Source: Microthrixaceae bacterium
GTDB taxonomy: Bacteria; Actinomycetota; Acidimicrobiia; Acidimicrobiales; Iamiaceae
Assembly (NCBI GenBank): GCA_016702505.1
Contig: JADJDU010000001.1
Location: 372,001 to 436,000 of the forward strand
Length of the DNA stretch: 64,000 nucleotides
Direction: 5' to 3'
Part shown: in pieces, positions 26,338 to 33,664 of the stretch
Position numbering within the stretch: position 1 is the stretch's first letter
How the letters are laid out: each line of letters opens with the position of its first letter
The notes under the pieces: generated by a model
Seen by the model: the letters and a program-made list of their open reading frames with translations, nothing else
What the model was told of the DNA's origin: nothing
Databases searched by the model: none
Translations under genes and position numbers: made by a program

Positions 26338-27837
26338 CTAGGCCGTGTTCGAGTGGCGGGGGCCTTGGCCGGGTTTGGCTATGTCGTCGGCGGTGAGGGT
26401 GGTGAGATCGTCGTCGGTTGGGTTCTCGATGGCCACGACCCGTCCGGCCTGGCGGGCCACCGCGTCCTCGAACAGGTTGCGGGCCAGTCTCCCGTTGCCG
26501 AAGCCCTTGTCTCTCGGTACCGCCGCGAACCAGGCCCTGACCGCGGCCTCGGCCTGGTCGTCGGGGTGGTAACCGGCTTTGTCCCCGATGGCCTCGAAGA
26601 TGGACCACAGCTCGTCGTCGGTGTAATCGGGGAAGAAGATCGTCTTGGGGAAACGAGACGCCAAGCCCGGGTTGGCGGCGATGAAGTCGGCCATCTCCAC
26701 CGGGTAGCCGGCGGCGATCACCACCAGTTCGTCGCGCCGATCCTCGATGACCTTCACCAGCGTGTCGATCGCTTCGCGGCCGAAGTCGTTCTCGCCGCCG
26801 CGGGCCAGGGCGTAGGCCTCGTCGATCAGGAGCACACCCCCGGTGGCCTTGTCGGCCACCTCCACCACCTTCAGGGCGGTCTGGCCCACAAAGCCAGACA
26901 CCAGACCCGACCGGTCGGTCTCTATGAGCTGCCCCTTCTCGACCACGCCCAGCGACCGGTAGATGGCGGCTAGCAGGCGGGCCACCGTGGTCTTGCCGGT
27001 GCCGGGGTTGCCGGTGAACACCAGATGTCGGCTCTGGGGTGAAGTCGGCAGGTCTCGCTCGGAGCGGAGCTGTTGAACCCGCAACAGATTGGTCACCAAC
27101 CGGACCTCGGTCTTGACGCTGTCCAAGCCGACCAGGTCGTCCAGCTCGGCCAGGAGTTCCTCGATCGGTCGGGCGGGAGGCAGCTCGATCTCAGCTTCGG
27201 CTTCGGCATTGGCCTGGGCGGCACCGTCCGTGCCGGCCTTCGGGCCTTCGGCGGTGGCACCGGCACCGGTTGGACCGGCGGCCCCCGAATTGGCCGGGGC
27301 GTCGCCGGTGCCGGTGCGGCCAGACAGTGGAGAAGCCGGAAGCCCGTCCATGGCGGCCAACAGGTTGGTGCGCAGCGAGTCGACCGCGGCCAGCTCGGCC
27401 CGCGACGGCGACGCGTCGAGGGCGGCCACGGTGAAGGCCAGGTACACGCAGCGGTCGTAGTAGGTCCGGCTGTGGTTGGTGCCGAACCGGCGATCGGCCG
27501 ATACCAGGATCTCCATCATCGGAGACACCCGATCCAGCCAACTCGACCGTCCGACCAGCAGGTCGCTCTGGCGGAGGTCGTCGGCTTTGGCGTTGCCTAG
27601 CTCGTTGGGCATGAGCTTCCAGAATGAGAAGATCACGCCCCACAGCTCGGCGTCGGTGTGGCGTCGGTCCACATCGATCAAGGCGGTGACCAGGTTGAAC
27701 GCCTCGGTGGTGACGTCCTGTTCGACCTTGCGGCCGTCGACCGCGGGTAGGCGGTGCACGACGTCGGTCATGGCCGCGCTCACCTCGGCCACGAAGTTCT
27801 CCACCGCTCGTTGCATCTGCTTGGGCTCGTTGATCAA
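26338..27837 (-). CDS. CbxX/CfqX-type AAA ATPase
   Basis: 499 aa. The N-terminal ~165 residues are an alpha-helical domain (TEAFNLVTALIDVDRRHTDAELW) that may be TerB-like, followed by an Ala/Gly/Pro linker. The AAA domain starts near residue 225 (ELDDLVGLDSVKTEVRLVTNLL). It has Walker A GNPGTGKTT (about 274), Walker B GGVLLIDEAYAL (about 333) and the sensor region VVIAAGYPVEM, then FPDYTDDELWSIF. This is the EccA/CbbX subgroup that remodels protein complexes. No other ESX genes are present, so a type VII role is not supported. It is the first gene of the reverse-strand group ending in murJ. Confidence 0.88.
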   Translation of the reverse strand: MINEPKQMQRAVENFVAEVSAAMTDVVHRLPAVDGRKVEQDVTTEAFNLVTALIDVDRRHTDAELWGVIFSFWKLMPNELGNAKADDLRQSDLLVGRSSWLDRVSPMMEILVSADRRFGTNHSRTYYDRCVYLAFTVAALDASPSRAELAAVDSLRTNLLAAMDGLPASPLSGRTGTGDAPANSGAAGPTGAGATAEGPKAGTDGAAQANAEAEAEIELPPARPIEELLAELDDLVGLDSVKTEVRLVTNLLRVQQLRSERDLPTSPQSRHLVFTGNPGTGKTTVARLLAAIYRSLGVVEKGQLIETDRSGLVSGFVGQTALKVVEVADKATGGVLLIDEAYALARGGENDFGREAIDTLVKVIEDRRDELVVIAAGYPVEMADFIAANPGLASRFPKTIFFPDYTDDELWSIFEAIGDKAGYHPDDQAEAAVRAWFAAVPRDKGFGNGRLARNLFEDAVARQAGRVVAIENPTDDDLTTLTADDIAKPGQGPRHSNTA

Positions 27838-27952
27838 GCGAGGGCTCCTGCGGATCGGTCGGGGATGGCCGTGGCTCCAGTCTGGTCGTTGGGACGGAGC
27901 GTGATGTCAGTCGCCTCCACCGCGCTGGACGGCTGGGCCCGGCTGGCCCCGC

Positions 27953-28549
27953 TCACCGCGGGTCACGCCACATCGGCCACAGCAACGGCCCGCCTTTGGG
28001 GAGGCGAATCGGTTCATCGGCCACGAACCCGTGGCGGGAGTAGAAGGCCAGGTTCTCCTCCTTTGATGACTCAAGGTAGGCGGGCATGCTTTCTCGGTCG
28101 CATTCGTCGGTGACGGCGCGGATCAACGCCGATCCGATGCCCTTGCCCTGGTGGTCGGGGTCGGTGCCGAGCACCGACAGGTACCAGTGGGGCGGGTCTT
28201 TGGGGTGGACCTTCTCCATGGCTCCGATGGCTCTCACCCCGTCGAGCAGACGACGGCCGAGCAGGCGGCCGGAGGGCGCCAGCATCCGGGCCGTCTCGGC
28301 CAGCGTTCCCTTCCAGTGGTCGGGAGCGCACCAGACGGCGCAGCCGCCGAGGTCGTCGCTGACCAGCACCCGTCCGTGGGGGGTCAGTTTGAGCTTGGCG
28401 TCAGCGGCGAAGAAGGCGGGAGCCCGGCGCCGGTAGTGGCCGATGTCGGGGGTGAGCCAGTGCCAGATCGGGTCTGTCTCGAACGCGGCGGCAAGCGCCC
28501 GGCCGATGCGGGGCAGGTCGTTGGTGGTGGCGGGGCGGACGGAGGCCAT
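27953..28549 (-). CDS. GNAT family N-acetyltransferase
   Basis: 198 aa from the ATG at 28549 (MASVRPATTNDLPRIG); the longer frame upstream is antisense to proA. The GNAT fold is shown by YLSVLGTDPDHQGKGIGSALI, the acetyl-CoA binding loop, and by AYLESSKEENLAFYSRHGF near the C-terminus. Such proteins acetylate small molecules or protein N-termini; the acceptor cannot be told here. It is divergent from proA with about 58 bp between the starts, so the two probably share a control region. Confidence 0.85.
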   Translation of the reverse strand: MASVRPATTNDLPRIGRALAAAFETDPIWHWLTPDIGHYRRRAPAFFAADAKLKLTPHGRVLVSDDLGGCAVWCAPDHWKGTLAETARMLAPSGRLLGRRLLDGVRAIGAMEKVHPKDPPHWYLSVLGTDPDHQGKGIGSALIRAVTDECDRESMPAYLESSKEENLAFYSRHGFVADEPIRLPKGGPLLWPMWRDPR

Positions 28550-28607
28550 GGGGCGAACCCTACGGCGGCGAGGGGGAGTGCGGGCGCTCCCGTTAGCCTC
28601 TGCTCTC

Positions 28608-29864
28608 GTGACCGGATCCAGCATCGTCGAACTGGGGCAGCGGGCCAAGGCCGCGTCCCGGCCGCTCGCCAACGCCTCCACCGCCCAGAAGGACGCGGCC
28701 CTCCACGCCGCCGCCGACGCGCTGGTGGCGGCCACCGATGCGATCCTGGTGGCCAACGAGGCCGATGTAGCCGCAGCCCAGGACCGTGGCGTGTCGGCCA
28801 CCGTCGTCGACCGTCTCCGCCTCGACGCATCCCGGGTGGTGGCCATGGCTGCGGGGTTGCGTAAGGTAGCGGCCCTGCCCGACCCGGTCGGCGAGGTTCT
28901 CGACGGTTGGGTCAGGCCCAACGGTCTGCGCATCAGCCGGGTTCGGGTGCCTTTGGGTGTGGTTGCCATCATCTATGAGAACCGTCCCAACGTGACCAGC
29001 GACGCCGCCGGACTGTGCCTGAAGTCGGGCAACGCCGCCTTCCTGCGCGGGTCTTCGGGCGCGATCAACTCCAACATCGCCATCGCCGGCGTGTTGCGCT
29101 CGGCCTATGAGTCGGTCGACCTTCCCGCTGACGCCGTGGTGTTGGTGGAGGAGACGAGCCACGCCGCCGCGGTGGAGTTCATGCGCCTCCGAGACAGCAT
29201 CGATGTGTTGATCCCTCGGGGCGGGCCGGCGCTGATCCGTTCGATCCTCGAGCACGCCACCGTTCCCTACGTGATCGACGGGGACGGCAACTGTCACGTG
29301 TACGTGGATGAGTCCGCAGATCTGGAGATGGCGGCTCGCATCGTCACCAATGCCAAGACGCAGCGGCCGTCGGTGTGCAACGCGGCCGAGACGCTGCTGG
29401 TGCACAAGGCGGTGGCCGAGGCGTTCCTGAGTGGAATCGACTCGGTGCTTCCAGGGGTGGCGGTGGTGGCCGACCCGTCCACGCTGTCGCTGCTGCCCGC
29501 GGCGGTGGGCGCCACCGAAGCCTCCGATGAGGACTGGGCCACCGAGTTCCTCGATCTGAAGATGGCGGTCAAGGTCGTTGATTCCCTCGACGAGGCCATC
29601 GTCCACATCTCCCGGTACGGGTCGGGTCACAGCGAAGCCATCGTGACTCGGTCCCTGGATGCGGCCGACCGCTTCACCCGTGAGGTCGACGCCGCCGCGG
29701 TGGTCGTCAACGCCAGCACCCGTTTCGTGGACGGCGAGGAGTTCGGTTTCGGTGCCGAGATCGGCATCTCCACCCAGAAGCTCCACGCTCGGGGACCGAT
29801 GGGTCTGCGGGAGCTGACCACGGCCAAGTACGTGGTTCGGGGCGAGGGCCAGACGCGAGGTTGA
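28608..29864 (+). CDS. proA: Gamma-glutamyl phosphate reductase
   Basis: 418 aa from the GTG at 28608, matching the usual length; the frame opens earlier at 28443 without conserved sequence. It reduces glutamyl-5-phosphate to the semialdehyde, the second proline step. Seen: LGVVAIIYENRPNVTSDAAGLCLKSGNAAFLRGSS (NADPH-binding region) and the catalytic Cys 257 in QRPSVCNAAETLLVH. SEAIVT..A..F..EVDAAAVVVNASTRFVDGEEFGFGAEIGIS is the C-terminal family signature. Separated from proB by the MurJ/VWA/AAA group. Confidence 0.95.
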   Translation: MTGSSIVELGQRAKAASRPLANASTAQKDAALHAAADALVAATDAILVANEADVAAAQDRGVSATVVDRLRLDASRVVAMAAGLRKVAALPDPVGEVLDGWVRPNGLRISRVRVPLGVVAIIYENRPNVTSDAAGLCLKSGNAAFLRGSSGAINSNIAIAGVLRSAYESVDLPADAVVLVEETSHAAAVEFMRLRDSIDVLIPRGGPALIRSILEHATVPYVIDGDGNCHVYVDESADLEMAARIVTNAKTQRPSVCNAAETLLVHKAVAEAFLSGIDSVLPGVAVVADPSTLSLLPAAVGATEASDEDWATEFLDLKMAVKVVDSLDEAIVHISRYGSGHSEAIVTRSLDAADRFTREVDAAAVVVNASTRFVDGEEFGFGAEIGISTQKLHARGPMGLRELTTAKYVVRGEGQTRG

Positions 29865-29889
29865 CCAGGATGGACCGCCCGGGAAACGA

Positions 29890-29905
29890 TTGACCGTCCG
29901 GTCAA
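29890..29905 (+). promoter_or_regulatory. TetR-like operator palindrome upstream of the MoxR gene
   Basis: TTGACCG-TC-CGGTCAA is a perfect 7-2-7 inverted repeat located 21 bp before the ATG at 29927. Its size and symmetry fit a TetR-family site. No TetR gene is in the window, so the cognate regulator is unknown. Confidence 0.5.
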
Positions 29906-29926
29906 GCGCGGCGGTAGCCTCCGGTC

Positions 29927-30812
29927 ATGACCGACAACCGCTTCGAGTCCGTTCCTGCGGTCCGCGAGGGCCTGCGCAAGGTCGACTACCTGGCCGACGA
30001 GGGCATCGCCGGCATCGTCTACCTGGCTGATCGGCTCCAGAAGCCGATCCTGGTCGAAGGGCCGGCCGGTACCGGCAAGACCCAGCTGGCCAAGTCGGTG
30101 GCCGAGCTCATCGGGGCTCGCCTGATCCGCCTCCAGTGCTACGAAGGGCTCGACGAGGCCAAGGCGCTCTATGAGTGGAACTACAAGAAGCAGCTCCTTC
30201 GCATCCAGGCCTCGGGCGGTGAGGGAGATTCCTGGAGCGACGTCGAGGACGACCTCTTCTCGGACGAGTTCCTGCTGGAACGTCCCCTGCTCGAAGCCAT
30301 CCGTGCCGATGAGCCGGTGGTGCTGCTGATCGACGAGGTCGACCGGGTAGAGGTGGAGACCGAGGCCCTCCTGCTCGAGATCCTCTCGGACTACCAGGTG
30401 TCGATCCCCGAACTGGGCACCATCACCGCCCGCCAGATCCCGTTGGTGTTCCTCACCTCCAACAACACCCGTGAGCTCTCCGAGGCGCTCAAGCGCCGCT
30501 GCTTGTTCCTCCACGTCGACGAAGGAGATCGTGCTCACCAAGGTTCCCGACATCACCGAGAACCTGGCCGATCAGGTGGCCCGCATCGTGCGGTCGCTGC
30601 GCCAACTTGAACTGAAGAAGTCGCCGTCGGTGTCAGAGACCCTGGACTGGGCCAACACCTTGATGCTGCTCGGGGTGGAGCAGATCGATGCCGAGACCGC
30701 CTCGTCCACCGCCAACATCTTGCTCAAGTACCAGTCCGACATCGCCAAGGCGGTCCGTGAGTTCACCGCCGACAAGCAGGGCTTCAAGCAATTCGCCCCC
30801 GGGCCCAAGTAG
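29927..30812 (+). pseudogene. MoxR-type AAA ATPase (small out-of-frame deletion)
   Basis: Two overlapping frames give a ~290-aa MoxR-like ATPase. Walker A is GPAGTGKTQ (45-53), Walker B VVLLIDEVDRVEVE, and sensor 1 PLVFLTSNNTRELSEALKRRC. After HVD the frame breaks at about 30520 and resumes as KEIVLTKVPDITENLADQV. Family members have HxDYPS..KE here, so the loss looks like about 11 bp (or another length leaving remainder 2), possibly slippage between TCGAC repeats. This differs from the single-base breaks elsewhere. The ATPase pairs with the CoxE-like VWA protein 21 bp downstream, the standard MoxR-VWA chaperone cassette that activates or inserts metal cofactors. Confidence 0.8.
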
Positions 30813-30832
30813 GCCGGGCGACGGGACTTGTC

Positions 30833-32377
30833 GTGACCAGCCCGGCCTCCACTCCGACGAGCGGAAGCTCGACCTCGAACCCTGACCCGGCCGCGGGGAC
30901 GGTCGGCGTCGCCGGTGAACCGATCCTGGACCTGCTCAACGGGTTCATCATCGAGCTGCGTGAGGCGGGCCTGCCCGTCAGCCTCACCGAGAACCTCGAC
31001 GCCATGGCGGCCCTGCGCCACATCCCCATGGAGGACCGCGAGGCCTTCAAGTACGCGCTCGCCGCCACCCTGGTGAAGAACAACGCCCACTGGCGGGCCT
31101 TCGAGACCGTGTTCGAGGTCTACTTCTCCCTGCGGGGCTCGAAGTACGGCATCGACGACGACTCCGTCGACGCCGACCTGGCCGGCATGCTCGACGACGA
31201 CGAGCGTGACGGCCTGGGAGATGGCGGCCAGGGCGGGCAGGGCCAGGGCGGAGGCCAGGCAATGACCCCCGAGGAGCTCCAGCAGCTCCTGTACCAGGCC
31301 ATGATGAAGGGCGACGAGGCCCTGATGCGCGCCATCGCTCGCCAGGCCGTCAAGCGCTTCGCCGGAATGGAACCCGGACGCCCAGTCGGTGGCACCTACT
31401 ACCTGTACCGCACCCTGCGGAACCTCGACCTCGAGGGTCTGATGGAGCGGATGATGGACCAGAGCCGCCAGCAGGCCGGCGACAGCGGCGAACCGATGAC
31501 CCCGCTGGAGGAACGGCTCGAACGTGACGAGTACGAGCACCGCATCGAGGCGTTGAAGAAGGAGATCGAGGCCGAGATCCGCCGTCGACTGGTGGCCGAC
31601 CGTGGGGTCGAGGCCATGGCCAAGACGCTGCGCAAGCCGCTGCCCGAAGACGTCGATTTCATGCACGCGTCCAAAGACGAGATGGTCGGGTTGCGCAAGG
31701 CGCTGATCCCCCTCACCCGGCGGCTGGCCGTGCGCCTGGCCCGCAAGCGTCGCCACAACCGCCGGGGGCCTCTCGACTTTCGCCGCACCGTGCGGGCTTC
31801 GCTGTCATATGGCGGAGTTCCGGCCGAGCCCAAGTTCCGTCATCCCCGCCCCCACAAGCCCGAGATCTTCGTGATCGCCGACATCTCCGGGTCGGTGGCG
31901 GCTTTCGCCCGGTTCACCCTGATGCTCGTGTACGCCATCAGCGGCCAGTTCTCCAAGGTCCGCTCGTTCGTGTTCATCGACGGGATAGACGAGGTCACCT
32001 CCTACTTCGAGGGCGTGGAGGACATCACCGAGGCCGTTCATCGGGTGAACACCGAGGCCGACGTGGTCTGGGTCGACGGCCACTCCGACTACGGCCACGC
32101 CTTCGAGGTGTTCTGGAACAAGTGGGGCAAGGAGATCGGGCCGAAGACCACGGTGATGATCCTCGGTGATGCCCGGAACAACTACCACGCCTCTCAGAGC
32201 TGGGTGATCAAGGAGATGCGGCACCGGGCCCGTCACGTCTACTGGCTCAACCCTGAGCCGCGCAGCTACTGGGACACCGGCGACTCCATCGTGGGCGACT
32301 ACGGCAACCACTGCGACGGCGTGTTCGAGTGCCGCAACCTGCGCCAACTCGAGAAGTTCGTCGACTATCTGGCCTGA
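30833..32377 (+). CDS. CoxE-like VWA domain protein
   Basis: 514 aa, GTG start. After a disordered N-terminus, helices follow (GFIIELREAGLPVSLTENLDAMAALRHIP) that are conserved in this VWA-containing CoxE family. Then comes a Gly/Gln-rich linker, a long charged helical region (EERLERDEYEHRIEALKKEIEAEIRRRLV), and a C-terminal VWA domain with a MIDAS DISGS (D350, S352, S354). The ending LNPEPRSYWDTGDS..Y..HCD is also typical. It works with a MoxR ATPase, here the gene just upstream, to mature a client enzyme. The client is not evident in the window. Confidence 0.9.
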   Translation: MTSPASTPTSGSSTSNPDPAAGTVGVAGEPILDLLNGFIIELREAGLPVSLTENLDAMAALRHIPMEDREAFKYALAATLVKNNAHWRAFETVFEVYFSLRGSKYGIDDDSVDADLAGMLDDDERDGLGDGGQGGQGQGGGQAMTPEELQQLLYQAMMKGDEALMRAIARQAVKRFAGMEPGRPVGGTYYLYRTLRNLDLEGLMERMMDQSRQQAGDSGEPMTPLEERLERDEYEHRIEALKKEIEAEIRRRLVADRGVEAMAKTLRKPLPEDVDFMHASKDEMVGLRKALIPLTRRLAVRLARKRRHNRRGPLDFRRTVRASLSYGGVPAEPKFRHPRPHKPEIFVIADISGSVAAFARFTLMLVYAISGQFSKVRSFVFIDGIDEVTSYFEGVEDITEAVHRVNTEADVVWVDGHSDYGHAFEVFWNKWGKEIGPKTTVMILGDARNNYHASQSWVIKEMRHRARHVYWLNPEPRSYWDTGDSIVGDYGNHCDGVFECRNLRQLEKFVDYLA

Positions 32378-32400
32378 GTCGGCCCGGTAGGTTCATTCCC

Positions 32401-33015
32401 ATGTTGGGACGTTGGAGAGACGGAGCCAGGGGTGACGTCGAGGCCGACACCGGATCGAACTCGGATGCACCCGTGGGCGTGTCGAGCCCGGTGCCCGAGC
32501 TTGATATGAGTGAGGTGCCGTGGCGCTTTCACGACGAAGTGTCCCGCGCCATCGACGCCAGCCGTCGGTGGCAGGCAGTGGTGGCGCACCTGGCCGACGG
32601 TCCGTTGCGCCTCCGGCTGGTCGAACTGGGTGAGCTCGTGACGGCCGGAGTGGTCGAGGTGCACTCAACGGCCCGGCGCATCGGCGAGGTCGAGGCGGTG
32701 CTGTCCACCCTCGACCCCGACGGGGCCACCGCGGCCTACAAGGCGGCCCGCCGTCAGGCCTCGGCCGGTGATGTCCCCGTCGAGATGGAGGCTCTGTCGG
32801 CTCGCTTCGCCAGCGTGCAACGGCTGTTGAACCTGGTGGCCGACACCGAGGAACGATTGCGGGTGGCCGAGGCCCGTCTGCTGGCGGCGGTGGCCCGGGC
32901 CGCGGAGGTGGCGGTGGTGGCCGACGCCGATGCCCTGGTCGGTGTCGGTCGGGATCTCGACGCCGTCACCTCTGAGTTGGGCGCTCTGCGAGAGGCCATG
33001 GCAGCCCTGGGTTGA
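32401..33015 (+). CDS. Helical protein of unknown function
   Basis: 204 aa from the ATG at 32401, preferred over upstream 32329 because the earlier codons lie directly on the coxE-like stop. About 50 disordered residues precede a predicted helical bundle with heptad-like repeats (RLVELGELVTAGVVEVHSTARRIGEVEAVL, RFASVQRLLNLVADTEERLRVAEARLLAAVARAAEVA). No catalytic motif or membrane segment is visible. Only 23 bp separate it from the VWA gene, so it is probably part of the MoxR-VWA operon and may be an adaptor. Confidence 0.6.
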   Translation: MLGRWRDGARGDVEADTGSNSDAPVGVSSPVPELDMSEVPWRFHDEVSRAIDASRRWQAVVAHLADGPLRLRLVELGELVTAGVVEVHSTARRIGEVEAVLSTLDPDGATAAYKAARRQASAGDVPVEMEALSARFASVQRLLNLVADTEERLRVAEARLLAAVARAAEVAVVADADALVGVGRDLDAVTSELGALREAMAALG

Positions 33016-33046
33016 GCTCCGATCGGCTGGCCCCATCGGCGAACGT

Positions 33047-33103
33047 GTGGAACGGTTGGTTCCTCAGGAGACGACCTGAGCTCAGGTGCTGAGGGCGTTC
33101 CAC
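33047..33103. terminator. Compound hairpin between convergent genes
   Basis: Nested arms GTGGAACG / CGTTCCAC (outer), CCTCAG / CTGAGG (middle) and the 14-bp palindrome ACCTGAGCTCAGGT (tip) make a long interrupted stem. It lies 32 bp after the 33015 stop and 63 bp before the zinc-ribbon stop, so it most likely ends both transcripts. Confidence 0.55.
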
Positions 33104-33165
33104 GGGAACTAGCCGGCGACGATGTGGATCGATGCCGGAACCGTCAGCGGATACCCGTGCCGGTA

Positions 33166-33597
33166 CTAGTCGAAGTCGAAGATCTCCTCGAGGAACGACT
33201 TGCGACGCTTGCGCTTGTCATAGCCTCGGTCCCGATCATAGGAACGGTCATCTCGGCGATCTCGATCCCGATCCCGGTCCCGATCGTTGCGGTAGTAGCG
33301 GTCGCGATCGTCGTCTCGGTCTCGATCCCGCTCATCTCTTCGCCCCTCATCGCGTCGGCCGCTCGGGTAATCACGGTCGCGAGGAGTGCGGTAGTCGGTG
33401 TTCTCCGGAGAGGGCGGGGGAGGAGGGGGAGGAGGGGGAGGAGGGGCCACCGTCTCGGGCCCGCGGCTGACCCGGTCGAGGATCTTGTCCAGCTCGCCCC
33501 GGTCCAACCACACCCCTCGACACTGAGGGCAGAAGTCGATCTCCACGCCCTCTCGAGCCGAGATCGACAGGGTGACGTCACAGACAGGGCACTTCAT
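33166..33597 (-). CDS. zf-TFIIB-type zinc ribbon protein with Arg/Asp-rich tail
   Basis: 143 aa. Residues 1-40 form a small zinc ribbon: C3-x2-C6 and C23-x2-C26, with CPQCRGVWLDRGEL typical of the zf-TFIIB family. A run of eleven prolines (about 52-62) leads to a strongly charged Arg/Asp repeat region (about 75-125), then KRKRRKSFLEEIFDFD. Family members are widespread and of unknown function; the tail is probably disordered and could bind nucleic acid. It is 67 bp downstream of the radical SAM gene on the same strand, so co-transcription is possible. Confidence 0.8.
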   Translation of the reverse strand: MKCPVCDVTLSISAREGVEIDFCPQCRGVWLDRGELDKILDRVSRGPETVAPPPPPPPPPPPSPENTDYRTPRDRDYPSGRRDEGRRDERDRDRDDDRDRYYRNDRDRDRDRDRRDDRSYDRDRGYDKRKRRKSFLEEIFDFD

Positions 33598-33664
33598 GGG
33601 AACACCAATGGTGTTGCGGGTGTGGGCTGGCTCGTCGCCTCCTGAGCGGGCAGGAGACGTCGGG

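Noticed and set aside
26338..27837. AAA ATPase as EccA of a type VII secretion locus
   Set aside because: The ATPase fold fits the EccA/CbxX subgroup, but there are no EccB/C/D/E, mycosin or WXG100 genes in the window.
33124..33645. Forward-strand frame with runs of Val/Ile/Ser dipeptides
   Set aside because: It is the antisense reading of the Arg/Asp repeat tail of the zinc-ribbon protein. The repeat creates long open frames on both strands.
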